A stretch of DNA of 64,000 nt from Rotaria macrura (GCA_900239685.1 OENT01000418.1:55606-119605); one strand, 5' to 3'. Shown: positions 1 through 13,611, numbered from the stretch's first letter. The notes: generated from the sequence alone by a model not told the origin. Numbers and translations: made by a program.

Positions 1-415
1 CATATTTCAAATAACACTCCGATGAAGTAATTCTTTATGATCTCAACAGTGGTCGTTGCACCAGTATAATAATATCGTATGGAATACTGAAAATCGATGA
101 TTTATTTGAGCATATGGTGTGTTGTTTTGATATCTATCAGTCAAACAGAATCCACATGTTTTTCGTCATGTGATTTTCAAAGAAATTGAATCGATGAGAG
201 TATTTTTGTTTCATTCGAAATATTCGCATCATAGATGTTTTTCATTGAAAAACGCGGCGTTATTCGGAGCGTGATATTGATTGATATCGATAATCGAAAT
301 AGAAAATTGATAATCAAATTTGACGTATTTGTGTAAAAATCTTCGACTAAAGAAAATGATTTCAATATGCTTTTGTCAAGCATTTGCATTCAAAACATCT
401 GATGTTTCCCGATGA
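1..415. repeat. Left copy of a 415-bp near-identical direct repeat
   Basis: Bases 1-415 match 4999-5413 in the same orientation at a constant offset of 4998. I saw one mismatch (C409 versus T5407), after which the copies diverge at 416/5414. The left edge is cut by the window, so the full repeat may be longer. It holds no convincing gene; the same 70-codon open frame occurs in both copies. The ends do not read TG...CA and no gag/pol lies between the copies, so an LTR pair is not supported. A segmental duplication, an element insertion or an assembly artefact remain possible. Confidence 0.9.
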
Positions 416-1138
416 GTAGTTATGACAAAGATAATCGATGAATCAATAAACATCTATACACTGTTAATTGATTTCATCGTTAATAATGCTTAGGTTTTAA
501 TTCAAGGCAGATCTTTCGAACAGTGAAAATAATTGAAATCAAATCGATCATTGAGTATATTTTCAAGGTCTTGTAGCACATCATGGAATAGGAAACTTTT
601 ATGTTTGTACTAGTCTAGCTGTTAGCTTTCAAACATAATTAATGGGCAGAATACCAAACTGACTTATCATGATAGTTGATAGAATATTTTCTATGGTATA
701 AACACGATTATTCATGCATTTAATACATGAGACGATGATGCAAAAAAGAAAACAATGCTTGCATCGTGTCATACAATTATTTTCTATGGCGTAGTCATGA
801 AAGAAGTACTATTATCAATAGATAAAACTGGAAATATTTTGAAATAATGATCTCAATGACAGATTTTCAGCCATCAAAGCTCCATTATTTATTCACACTT
901 TCAAATACAATCAACGCAAGCCTATCATTTATCGTGAAAATATAAAAGGATTTCAATATGAAATCAAAATAGTCATAATAAGATTTGTTATTTGCCTCGA
1001 GTTAAAAGCAATTATCCTATAATGAATAGTCTCTAGGATGAAAAAATTTTCATCATACTGATTGTTTATTCTCGTTTTCTTAGTCAAACACAAAAATCTA
1101 TATATTTGAATATTATATAACAAAGCAACTAATGTAAA
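416..1138. other. AT-rich stretch downstream of the SH3 gene
   Basis: No gene, RNA or repeat recognised. It probably contains the 3' UTR of the minus-strand SH3-domain gene that ends at 1139. Confidence 0.5.
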
Positions 1139-3422
1139 TTACAAAACAGTTTCTTTTAAACCTTTAAGTGATAAAAATGAGTTAATTTCATGATGTGCCA
1201 AACATGTTTGAGGTAAGAATCCAATTGAACCGTCACCTTCTTTTTGTACAAGCAACGTTGATTTTCCTATACGTTTTATTAGTCGTACTTGGTCTCCACG
1301 TATAACTGAAAATATTTTCGGTCCATTTGTTGTTGATAACAATGACGAATTCTTATATTCTTGCCAAACCAGATAACTTCGTTTTCGATGATGTTTTTCA
1401 TTATTTATTGAGACAGACGATGAAAATGATGAATTAGAACATGACGATGATATTGATGATGATGATAACGGTGATGATAATGATGTGCGTAAAGAATCAA
1501 GCTCAATAGCAGCTAAGTTAAGTTCACCAAATGCATGAGCGCTTGGTTTTTCATGAGTTTTTAATTGATGACAATGTTTCATATCGATTGTAGTAAAATG
1601 TCGTTGAAGAGAATAATGATTCGGCTCAGAAAATACGGGAGATGATGTCTAAAAATCATGAATAATAAATTGAATTTACAACTGACTCGTTTTTTTTCTA
1701 TTTTAATGTATTTTCGCCACGAATAATTTCTCTCATAGGTTTCTACATATGATCAACTATCTCTTTTCGGTTTCAATCCTCTTTCTCTCTCTCTGTCTTT
1801 TTCTATTTATATATTTTTGTTGATGTTTCTTACTAAAGTAATTGGTTTTTGTGTTTGTGTTCTCATCCACAGTGAGCCATCACATGATAAATTTCGTCGC
1901 CGCTTTTCAACAATTGTTCGATGTATTCTTTGTGGGACTTGATAATTTTCTTTTGGTAAAGATCTCATTTGTGAATAAGGTTGATTTGAGAAAAAAATTT
2001 CCTCATGACAATAGTCAATGTCTATTGGTCTTTTAGAATCATTTTTGTCAATTATATCTGACGGAGATGATTCCATTGCTGAATTATTTCTTATTTTTTT
2101 ATAATCACTAAACGATGAACGTTGTTCACAATGACAATGTGGACATGATGTATGTAATGAACGTTTATATGATTTTGCTGCAAAACTGTCTTCAGAATAA
2201 CCAGAATCCCCTCCACCACTATGATGTGATAATGTTGAAAATATTTGTTGTTCAAATTGTTTTCGATTATTTCGTCGCTGCGATTTTCTACTCGTATTAG
2301 AATAATTGACAAGTGTCGATGATAGGCGATCGAAACGTGTATGACTCGTAGAACCATTGAGCACTTTTTGGCGGCATTGTGGAACAACAATGGGTGGAGA
2401 AGGTGATTCTAATTTTACAAATGATATATCTGTATGTAAATGTCATTGAGAGAAAAACAATAGAGTCACATACGATATCGTCGTTGTATATTATGAAATT
2501 GTTTATTGCTTCGATGGAGTTCATCAGCAGAAAATGTTCTTGAATTAAAAGAATTATTGGTACGCTCTTTTAGAGAACGCCAAGAACTAGTTCGGCGCAC
2601 TTTAGTTGATTTCGATGAGGATATCTATAAATCAAGATTATATCATTCAGCGTTTTTTTCTTCGTTTTCCATGAACGGTACTAATTGATAATTAATGTTA
2701 CTCATGCGACTAATATCCTCTATTAGGATAGTTTTCATGGAGAGTACATTTATTGTTACGTCTATTCAGGTTGTTTAGTTTTGTTCATATTCCGTTCATA
2801 CCTATTAGGCAATTGTTCTTTTTTCTTATCTCATCTTACTCGATGTGGTAACTATTGTATTATTGACTGGTAGACATGATAAACATAAAAGAAAATGGCT
2901 TACATATCTTTAAATATTCTCCGATAACATAATTGAAGTTGTCTTAATCACACGTTAGAGGATGTACTCATATTTGCTGCCCTTTAATTCCTGTCATCAT
3001 AGAAAAGCTCACAGCATGATTACTTTTCATCTTATCATATGTTATTTATAATACAAAAATAAAATGGGACAAAAGAAGATTAGATGTTGAAATTATTTAT
3101 GAAATTATATTACCGATCGATTGATGGCTGTCGGTGTCGAACATAACCATTTCGAGAATGATGAACGAGTTTGTTGATTGACAATCAATGGTCGTGACGA
3201 TGAACACTTACTGTTCGGTTTTGAATCGAAATTAGTTATTTTGATACTCGAATCTGTGAAGAAGAGAAAATTGACGACAACGATGATTGATATTTAAAAG
3301 TACGCGTTTTATGACAAATACAGAGAAATCAACTGACCTGATCGTATTCGATCGTTAGAATTTGTGACTGTTAATTTCGATCTTGCACGTTCAAATGCGT
3401 TTACAAGTAGTTTCATAAGCAT
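1139..3422 (-). CDS. SH3-domain protein, five exons
   Basis: Exons on the minus strand are 3338-3422, 3114-3253, 2474-2624, 1834-2429 and 1139-1648. Together they give 1482 bases, or 493 residues plus a TAA stop. All introns (84, 489, 44 and 185 bp) have GT...AG ends and join in frame. The start is the first of two close ATGs (3420-3422). The first 350 or so residues are basic and serine-rich with no recognised domain. A run of serine codons (1430-1490) precedes a C-terminal SH3-like fold with the landmarks VIRGDQVRLIKR, a central basic strand, and GSIGFLPQTCL near the end. SH3 domains bind proline-rich peptides, so this is probably an adaptor or scaffold. The usual ALYDY motif is weak and the tryptophan pair is missing, so ligand binding may differ. 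I cannot name an orthologue. The gene lies wholly between the two direct repeats. Confidence 0.75.
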
Positions 3423-4998
3423 TCTATGTTGATAACAAGAACCAACATATATTGATGATGATAATATTCAATGAGTTAAACGTGAAAGCGAGAAAGCCAA
3501 AAACAAGTAACAAATGTTTCCGCTCTCTCGACACTAATACAAAGAGAGGAAATAATCGAAAGAGAACAAGCAACAAGAAAGAGAATAGAGAGATATTCTA
3601 TTTGATGAAAGTTTATCGTCTCGTCGTTGAGTGGAGATATTATGCTTGCTTTCTATGTCTCTCTCTCTCTCTCTCTGTGTCTTTTCGACAATCATAGCAA
3701 AATTGAGTGTTCTTTACTATTGTTTGAATAGAGAGACCACCGTTCAAGATGACAACAAGAACATAAAGGTGTTGTTACATTTATATTTTTATGATCAAAC
3801 ATTGTTTCACGACAAACTTGCAATGATCCTTAGAGAATAAATCAATCATTTTCAAAATACAACGAATATTTGTCAAGGTTGTGTTCCAGAAAAAAAAAGA
3901 AAAGATATAGAGGCTAATGAAAACTAATACAAACAAAAGTTTTAAATGAATTATAACATTATTTAGTCATCGTACAATAAAAGAATGAAACTATTTATTT
4001 GTGGCACATATGTTGATCTCTTTCCTTTGCTTATCCTTATTCGTAGCATTTGCCAATCTTTGTATCAATAAATAAAAATTCCGATTAAGATTTGAGAAAC
4101 GACGTGTATTGATCTTAACGATTATTTGTGTAAGAAACATGAGAGAAGAATGTTTTCATATCCGTAGTTAGTAATCGAGATATCGTCGTACATATTACGT
4201 CACGCTTCCATTTACAGACGATTTGGCCGTGTATGTCATTCATTTTCTTATACATGCTCATCAAGACAGAGAAGATGGTGTTATCAGCTGCTGCTGTCTA
4301 AATAAAACTGTCTGTTCTGATTTGCTCATCTCATCAACATCATCTATATAGACTAAAGATATTGCACGATCTAACATGTCCATGAGCGAACGACAGCTTA
4401 TTTCCATTGATCATTGGTCGTTTGTGTCGTCGTTGTTCGTCATAGGATTGTAAAACAACTTTGAGAACAATGATTGTTTATCTCATTGTTATTGAAGAGC
4501 ACTTAGCAGTCACATTGTATAAACAATTTCGTTGCTTTTTTTACTCGTTTCTTTTCAACATATTTTATCATCCTATCTATCAACTGAACTATATACCCTA
4601 GAATAAAGGTCATGTCTAAACAATACTAAATTATTAATTATCAAAACTTACTTTTATGACACAATGCATTTCGAAGTCTTTTCCCCATTGATAATAAATA
4701 TGTAATGGTGATTGAAAGAAATATATGATACGTCAAAATCGTTCGTAATATGTTTATGATGGCATTCAAGGCTTTACGATGCTTAAATGTATATACATTT
4801 AGTAGTTCCTCTCAGTTAATTTTCATTTTATTTTTGCGCCTGTATATTAGCTTCTTCTATCATACACATCGTTAGTACATAGATACTAGGCGCATAGAAG
4901 TAAAGAAAAGACCAAGTACTTTTCGTATTATTGAATTATGTCAAAAGCAATGATAGATGATCAAAAGATATAATTTCATTGTAGCAATTAGAATTATT
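3423..4998. other. Intergenic region upstream of the SH3 gene
   Basis: AT-rich, with a CT microsatellite at about 3658-3676 ending in GTGT. It should contain the SH3 gene's promoter, but no defined site was recognised. Open frames of 60-80 codons look random. Confidence 0.5.
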
Positions 4999-5413
4999 CA
5001 TATTTCAAATAACACTCCGATGAAGTAATTCTTTATGATCTCAACAGTGGTCGTTGCACCAGTATAATAATATCGTATGGAATACTGAAAATCGATGATT
5101 TATTTGAGCATATGGTGTGTTGTTTTGATATCTATCAGTCAAACAGAATCCACATGTTTTTCGTCATGTGATTTTCAAAGAAATTGAATCGATGAGAGTA
5201 TTTTTGTTTCATTCGAAATATTCGCATCATAGATGTTTTTCATTGAAAAACGCGGCGTTATTCGGAGCGTGATATTGATTGATATCGATAATCGAAATAG
5301 AAAATTGATAATCAAATTTGACGTATTTGTGTAAAAATCTTCGACTAAAGAAAATGATTTCAATATGCTTTTGTCAAGCATTTGCATTCAAAACATCTGA
5401 TGTTTCTCGATGA
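4999..5413. repeat. Right copy of the 415-bp direct repeat
   Basis: Same sequence and orientation as 1-415 with a single mismatch (T5407 versus C409). Similarity stops at 5414. Confidence 0.9.
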
Positions 5414-7935
5414 AAAATTAGAAGAAGCATAACTCTTAATTCTTAGAATAAGTGTTTTTGACAATTGACGAAATCAACGAACAGCTGAACACTATCAATA
5501 AATTTCGTCTATCACGCGTGCAGATTTTTTTATTATTATTCAACAACCATTATCGGACCACTGACAATGAACAAATGGGATTTTTTTTGAACGTTCCCAA
5601 GTTCTCATGCTTCATGGATATCATAAGGCTAAAAGAATCAGTTGATTGACATTTTGTTTATAACATTTTCACTGTTAACATTCAAAGTGCGAGAATGAAT
5701 AAATAGTTTAGGAGACGATTATCATTGATATAGAATATTTATTTTATGTAATGAGTCTAAAATTCATGGTCATAATTGACTTGATTTGTTCATAGCTTGA
5801 CATTGTCGAAAATTTTCTGACATTATCGTATTTGTTTCTGTGCGTAATATGTCGAGAATTGTATGAATGAATAATTATAAGCACTATTTTCCAAATCATG
5901 ACATAGTAAATGAATTTCATTTCATCTAAATGAATGTAATCTATTTTTTTAAAAAGATGAAACTTGAAAATAGAATTCAAAAATAAGTTCAATTGAATTT
6001 CCTACAGGATATTTAAGTAATGAATGGAGTTTCGACTTTTTTCTTTTATAAATTCTTGTCATGCTGAATAATTGGTTAATTGGAAAAGTTGCATTTACTA
6101 TCATAGGAAATTTTCATAGTACTTTTGTTCTAACTCATTCACATAATTTATACGACAACGTACGAAGCAACAAGTAAATTGTATACTCATGAATGTTTAG
6201 TTTTCGACTTTTGTAATACTATTCATTTCTCGTTTGTTTTCTTTCTTTGTAATATTTTTTTACCGTTTAATTTAGATTTACTTTTGATAATTTACTTGAC
6301 AAGATTTCCTTATAGTACATTGATTTTGTTAATTGAGCATCTGCTGTACACAAAAAATATAAATAAAATAATAATTTTTTTATTATTATAGAATGCATAG
6401 ACTTTATTGTTTCTATTCATGTTCGTAAAGATGAAAATTTTCTTTCTATATTTTCCTTTTTGTGCAGACAAAGACGTCAATTCTGTTGCAGTTTATTATT
6501 ATATTTTTATCTTGTACTATGAGACAAAGTATTATTTTTTCTTGTAAATTTTCCTCTTTATGCATTTTGTCTACGCCGAAAAACTAACAATTAGAGATTA
6601 ATGTAGGATAAGAACAGACAAAATACATTCACTCCCACTGTCACAATTTATGAACGCTCTAAGAGATATTTTCTCATTCGTATGAATATAATGTGTGAAC
6701 AAGCTTAGAGTTTTCAAGATTCAAGACGGATGGAGAATAGGTCAATCTAATTTATTTAATAGGTATAAATGAAAAGAATATTAGAAGTAAGAGATGAATA
6801 CACACCATAGTTTTCTGAAGTTTCTTTGAAATTGAGGAAGAAAATATTCTTTTTTCGAATTAACGTATAGAGAAAACTATTTGAAGATTTTTAAGTGCAG
6901 AATTTCTTCATATTCTCATAGTTGATGATGCGTTATGTAATTCCGCACCCCAATCACCTTGATGTTTATTTATATTTTAAGTTTAAGATAAACTCGTGGA
7001 CGTATTCGAACTGTTTATTTTCTATTCACTCTACATCATATTTGTAAAAATACCTTGAAAGTCGATTTTGTTATGAAAATCACGCTCGACAAAACTGTCT
7101 GTCAAATATTTAAGGAAAACATAGTCAGTTGTATGATATTATTGGGTAAAAGCATTGCGGAAATAGCAGTAGATTCTCTTCCGTTGACTTTCATAATTAA
7201 AGGGTGACTAAATCACTTCATAATTACTTTTTCTACGACTTTGACTTTTAGTTCTGTTTGGTGTACATAGACGGCGGAACATTTTCAATGTTCAGTAGAC
7301 TGAGCAATCATTATGAGAGTCCCAAGGGTAGGTTGACAACAACAACAACAACAGAAAAGACGAACAAAAATTTTTTTCATGTCATTCAGATTGCTGCTTA
7401 CTGTTAGTGTCTCTTATTTTTCCCAATCACTCTTTATCCTATTCAGCTGATGCGATTCATCAGAAAGATTCTGAACACATTTTCAAAAGCTATGAACTTA
7501 AGGACATATTTCATTGTTTGTTTTTATCGATTTTTGAAATTTGAAAGAATCATTTGCGATCTCTGTATTGTATTATTGCCAAATAGAAATCTATTGAAGT
7601 AAAAAGATAGAAAAAGAAAAAGTATGTATCCTGTAGCTTGTTTACTCAAAATATTTGATTATTTTTCCGAGACACGTAGGCTTAACTAACCAAATTATAA
7701 AAAAGATATTTCACAATTTTTAGTTATTCGAGCTCGAATTTTCGATACCATTCTTCTTCGTAATTATAAATTCCAATATTTAAACTTCAGTTGACTTGAG
7801 CGTATCTACATCTTGTGTTACTGTCTGTTACATTTATATTGAAAAGAGAATGATTTAAATTATCTGGAGATATTTATATCTTCTGCATAATCCGAACAAT
7901 AGGTACATTTAATTATTTACAGATCAAACCTGACT
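5414..7935. other. AT-rich intergenic region
   Basis: No gene or RNA recognised. A 65-codon frame at 5452-5649 begins just after the repeat; it could be a gene relic but matches nothing I can name. A short CAA repeat lies near 7338-7352. The stretch before 7936 should hold the GPCR promoter. Confidence 0.45.
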
Positions 7936-10352
7936 ATGGAAAATCATGGTAATTTTTCAATGGGCTCACCAATTGATCATCGTACGTGTACATTTACAAA
8001 TGGCATACTTATACGTTACGTCGGTTCATTTATTCTCTTGATTGGAATCATGTCAACATTATTAAGTATTTGCGTATTTTCGAGAAAAACTCTTCGTAAG
8101 TTTTCAATAATTATCATTTTGAAAATAAAACATAATTTTATTAAAATAGGTCGTAAATCATGTTGCTTTTATTTTTTAATACTAGCAATAAGTGATTCAA
8201 TACATTTATTAACAATGACAATTGAACATTTACCGTATAGTTTTCAAATCGATTTACTTGTGTTCTATTCAATAACCTGTAAATTTACCATATTTATTAT
8301 CTATTTTTCAAATCATCTATCTAACATTGTGATTACGTTAGCATCCATGTAAGTTGCTTAAGAAAAAAGAAAGTGTATATATATATATATAAGCTTCGAA
8401 GTATATCGATCCATAGAGTATAAGTCAACACAAAATCAACTTTAGTTCTCATGTTGATTGAATAATTTCATATACTGCAAATAAAATCGTTCAGTGTAAT
8501 GAATTGTACATTCAGCAATTCATGGATAATATGAACATCTAGCGAATACTGACGAAGATCTATTATAGACATCAGAGGAGCAAGGTTGACTTGATGATTC
8601 GATAGATTTTTTCTCGCTATTGCGCATTCTTTTAAGATACTTATTGATATCTAAAACATCAATCATTGACGGCAATACAATTTGTGTACTGAAGAATAAG
8701 TCAGTCCTATGTGTTAAAATCGTCTTACGATGGAATTTTTTTGACGTAGTCCATAATTACATTGAATCTATTTGATTATTTGCTTTCCATATATAATATC
8801 GCGTCTTCTATTTCGACTGTATGTTCATCATGAATAAATATCAATTATTTATAATCAGATATCTACTAAAAGCACTTCATGAAAATTGATAGATGACGTT
8901 CTATGAATAATTAGATACTATCATGCATTAATACATCGAAACACCCAAGATACACGTTGTTTTACGGAAATAGATGAATGCATTTAACAATTGATGCAAC
9001 CGTATACCTAGAACTGCATTCTGGTTTCTTGTTGATACTGTGCCAAAGGCTAACACGAGTCACTCATGAGTTTTCAATTACGGTCAGTGTGCTCGTATGA
9101 ACATGAAAAAAATAATAGCAGACTTGTCAATATGAAGATAAATCTAAAAACTAGCTTATCTCTGTATCAAATTTCTGACGCTTACGATCAAATGTTCGTT
9201 GCACAAAAGACTTTCTAAACTTGTTTAAGTAATGAAAACGACCAATGGGAATTGTGATGTTACCAAAATTTATTTTGCAGTTGAATTAATTATATGAATA
9301 AATAAAGCTTTTCTTTTGCAAGATGATAAAACATATGTCTAGACAATGTTCAATCAAGTTTCTACTATCATAGTCTAGTCCATATATACTTTACGATGAA
9401 TAATTAATAGAAAAAAATTCTTTGGAATCTTACTGTAGAGCTAAAAGGAAGCGAGTAAATCCATCAAAAGTTATTTTAATAGAAGTTTCTAGATTCTAAT
9501 ATTTAATGGATGTATCATAATCGACTATCGTCTATTTTTTATTTTAGCGATCGATTTATTTTAATCTATTACCCATCACAATCTAAACGCTTTTGTAAAA
9601 CAGATAAAGCTAAACGACTGGTTTTAATTGTTCTTGTAATTCTACTATTTTCTACTGGACATATTTTATACGGATATGAAAAAGTTTCATTAAATCCCAT
9701 CGATTCACATCAAAAATACGATTGTAATATACCTGATGATGATAAATTTTATAAAAAATTCTTTCATTTTTATGATTCATATATTGAAAGTATATTTTTT
9801 GTTCTAATTCCATTTATTATCATGACTTTGAGTTCAACATTAATAATCTATCAAATCATGGGAACACGAAATACCATACGTCGTATTCGTCATGGTAAGT
9901 GAAATAGAATTTCATGATTGTTTGCTTTTATTTTGCTTTTGTAAATAAAATGAATAGTTCAAAACACTCGATTACGTGATAAAGATACTCAATTATGTTG
10001 TATGCTAATTGGCACATCCTTTGCATTTCTTCTTCTTTGTTTACCAGCTGAAATAAACGATATATTCAATTATATTGATCATGAACGCTCGTGTTCACAT
10101 TGGTTTCGAAAAGTTATATTAATGCTTATGCAACAAATATACTATGCCGGACATTTTTACATATATACGCTAACAAGTCAACTGTTTCGTAGACATTTAT
10201 ATGTAATTTTATTTTCGCATTCTCGACAGAGCGTCATCAATACGAAATTATTACTATCTGGAACTGTCGATCAAAGATCAAGTATAAAAATGGAAAACAG
10301 TCCTATAAGAACGACGACATTTCATCAACATCTAACAGTAAATCATGTGTAA
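7936..10352 (+). CDS. Rhodopsin-like (class A) G-protein coupled receptor, peptide-receptor type
   Basis: Exons 7936-8095, 8150-8348, 9548-9894 and 9958-10352 give 1101 bases, or 366 residues. Intron 1 (54 bp) is a multiple of three and would read through, but removing it restores the first intracellular loop (TLRRKSCCFYF). The N-terminus carries an NFS glycosylation site. TM1 is near residues 27-50 and TM2 near 60-80. TM3 holds the conserved cysteine (YSITCKF). The join across intron 2 creates LASIDRFILIYYP, the DRY-type motif at the end of TM3. A second cysteine lies in loop 2 (YDCNIP). TM6 reads FLLLCLPAEI. TM7 ends in HFYIYTLTSQLFRRHL, which resembles the FMRFamide-receptor type ending but lacks NPxxY. 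It probably senses a peptide at the cell surface; the ligand is unknown. AATAAA lies at 10369-10374, just after the stop. Intron 2 is unusually long (1199 bp). Confidence 0.85.
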
Positions 10353-13308
10353 CTAATGTGAAATTTATAATAAATCATTCATTTGAGATAAACATTGACT
10401 TGATTGAAAATAGCTAACAGAAGTTGTTCTTGCCTTCGAAGAAAATTCTATGCCAGATACATTCAAATCGTCAACGATGTTTCAACTGTAATTGGGATAT
10501 GATGAAGACTATATGGCTCAACTTTGAACTGTTCATCCTGATATTTGAAAGAGATATGCATCGAACACGTACAATCGATAGACCAGTGGACATTCGAAAA
10601 TTCATTGTTAAATTCGTAGGATATGTTAGAGTTCAACACTTTCTCCAGTTGGCAAACGGAAGGGTGATGCACTTAAAAGATCAAGTTGGTCTCTTCAGAG
10701 TTCATAGCTGTAATACTATTATATTATAGTCTGAAAAGATTTCATGTCTGTGTCTCCAAGGACCTTTAAATCACTTATCTCGAATAGAAAATGTATCACA
10801 AATATGGACGGAAAAGAAACAATGAAAGATGGGATGCGTTGAAGACTTCTTTGTAACATAGGGGAATCATATTTATAGAATTCTAAAAAAGTAAAGGATG
10901 AAGAAATAGGTATGCTCGTATTGTTCTAACAATTTAGAGATGCATCATCAATGTTGAATGAAAAGAGAAATAATAAAAAGAAAAGTTCTCATAAGTATAA
11001 ATAGTATAGACATTTCTCTTTAACAATCCTCTATAGTGAATCTCTGTTTGAATACTGAAAAGATGTTTTCTGCTTCTTGAAAAATTGTCAAGGCATTCAT
11101 GAAATTCATCAGATTCGCTACGTACGCATATAAACATCAACAGTTAATGAATACAGAATGTATGATACTTTTAAGAAGAAGACAACAGAAATTATCGAAA
11201 ATCAAATATGAAAGAAAACACTCTGCTAAACTATTTCAATTAGAAAAGGATTGAACTTAACATTGTCATTCTACACATTTAATCGTATGTATTTTAATGA
11301 TCTTGACAAAAATATTTTATTTGTAGACGAAAGGTGTTTGGTTTTCTTCATCGTTGATGCATTAAATCTGGTGTTTTATAATAAAGTTTACTCATGAGTG
11401 TGAAGGTCTTTTCTCAGAATTGTCACAAGTATAAATAACTCTCAGAGTTTCACAAGAAATAATATCAATTCTATTGATGAAGTGTAGTATTCAATAAGTT
11501 TTTCAGTTATTATTTTGAATGTGTGCTTATCGATGTGTGACAAGAATTCGGTCAAATCTTTAGGAAATAAATAACAAGGTTATTTTCAAATTTATTAAAA
11601 TGAATTGTAAAATGCCAAGACATGGCGTAGTTGACACAAACAAAAATAAACAATGTTGGGTCAGCTAAAAACAACTTAGTCGAGTAGTTCACTGAGTACT
11701 GTCTTCATTGAAGCATCTTTTACATTGAACATCGTTGAATGGAAGAGTACTTTCATTCTCTGAAACGATAAATGAATAATATCGTTTCACTCATTACAGA
11801 ATCATCATAATGGCACAATGCGAAAGCGTTCCAAATGATTGTTAGAAAAATTCTCACTTTCACTTGTTAATTTTAGTTATTATTGAGATGATTTTACATA
11901 CTATATCACAACGTCTATTGTTGTATGGATATTAAAAGTCAGAATAATCTAGTACACAATCGTTTTTGGTTGATTCAGATTAATAGGCGAGTTTTTACGA
12001 GAAATAAATTCAAGTAACAAAGAAAAATAAAGTTTTCCCTAACTCATTAGATGTTTCTGCAGTAATACTATTCGTTTATCAAATTCAAAAAGAAAAGTTT
12101 ATTAATATTTGAATAGTTTGTCGTATAGTAATTATATCAAGTCAATTGATTGCCTTATGGTTGACACTTACCAATGATGCATACACGTATGAGGATAGAA
12201 ATAACACGAAGGTATTATTGAACATATCAGTATCAATATGGGTGATACGACCAGTATACGTAACCGTCCACCAATGTAGGTCAAGTTCATCTACCCCATC
12301 GAACGAAACGAACAACACCCTTTTGTAGAGCGATGTTGATAGTATAATGCTGTGCAGTTTTTGTCTCTTTAGCTTTGTCAGTATTCGAGAAAAGAAATCA
12401 TCTTTTAAAAGTTACTACAGAAAATCAGTTAGGACAATTGTATATCATCTTTTTCATCATCTGATTTGCAAACCTTCAAATTAAATTTTTGAAAATTGAT
12501 AGTGTCAACTGAATCCGATTTGAATAAACTGTTTATTTATGTTAATAGATCTAGCATATATCATTTTTTGAAGGAGTTATATACATATGAAAACTAGTTC
12601 ATATTTCAAGAGTGATTCCGTAACAAAAATATGTTGCAGTTCATTTTCAACTCAGAAGAAGTGATTCTCGATTTCATAAGTTATTGTTCTAACGCTAGTT
12701 TTTCATTCTGTACAGGGTCCAAGATGTGGGGAGGGAGGGAGGGGGCTACCCTCAACCCCCCCTCCCCATGGCTACAGTGAACAGTCAGGTGGCAAATCGA
12801 TACATGTATTAGAGATTCATTCGAACACATCGAAACTAGTAGCGAAACTACTATGATCCTGTATTTAAATGTATCTTCGATACACTCTATAGCGAATATG
12901 TAGTAAATAGCAGGTAACACAGTGGACATAACATACGTGAATATCATTAATGATACATATAAATCAATCGTGTATTTTAAATTAAATATCTAGTTATATC
13001 CTTTAGTTACTGTAATTTAGTTATACAGTGTTATGTATTTACTGCAAATTACAGACCGTTGAGACTTCTTGAAGTTCTTTTGACTATAATAAGATCAAAA
13101 ACTTCGCATCGGTATAGTGAAAAATAGCCATTGGGATATAATGCAGTTTATTAGTGGGATCTTGCAAGGGTTTAAATTCAAATTTTAAATAATCATTTCA
13201 TAAAACCTATCATGGTCTATCTTCATTGGATGTGCAAAGATGCGTCATGGAATCATTGTTGAGATATCACACTTTTACGACATTTTGTAGCACAACAGCT
13301 TGGTTCAC
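10353..13308. other. Gene-poor AT-rich region
   Basis: Apart from the GPCR poly(A) signal and the G/C-run block at 12728-12768, I see no gene. Overlapping frames on both strands at 10424-10729 match no family I know. Confidence 0.45.
12728..12768. repeat. G-run/C-run block with quadruplex potential
   Basis: Four or more G-runs (GGGGAGGGAGGGAGGGGG, 12728-12745) are followed ten bases later by a C-rich run (about 12755-12768). This fits the G3+N1 quadruplex pattern on the plus strand and could also form an imperfect G/C hairpin. It stands out in AT-rich surroundings and could be the core of a degraded element. Confidence 0.6.
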
Positions 13309-13611
13309 CTCAGATTCACCTGAAAAATTAACTTTCGAATTTCGACTTTACTGTATGCAGAGAATGTTTTCAATGAGACCAGTTAATCATTAAATTTTTA
13401 TATTTCTTGGTTGCTCCTATCCTAAAATATGAACATAGAACATTTTGGGCTATAGTGGCGTGAAAAGGAATATGTTTTCTTATATTTGTATCTTGGGATA
13501 GAAGGAGCAAAAAAATCCAAAGCTTTTAGAATAAACAAGTCTCATTGAGAATTTTTTCTGGAGAAAGTTCTAAGTCGAAATTCGATAGTTGATTTTTCAA
13601 GTGAACCTGAG
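13309..13611. mobile_element. Palindromic MITE-like element of about 303 bp
   Basis: The first 40 or so bases (from CTCAGATTCACCTG) recur inverted at the right end (ending CAAGTGAACCTGAG) with a few mismatches. Pairing continues inward: TTTTCAATGAGAC pairs with GTCTCATTGAGAA, and GGTTGCTCCTATCC pairs with GGGATAGAAGGAGCAA. Nearly the whole element could fold on itself. It has no coding capacity, and I did not find a convincing target duplication. It is probably a non-autonomous DNA transposon. Confidence 0.75.

Noticed and set aside
1-5413. Direct repeats as LTRs of a retrotransposon
   Set aside because: No reverse transcriptase, integrase or gag sequence lies between them, no TG...CA ends are visible, and a normal cellular gene fills the interval.
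10424-10729. 101-codon frame with an overlapping 69-codon frame on the other strand
   Set aside because: No domain and a non-ATG start; composition like the flanking non-coding DNA.
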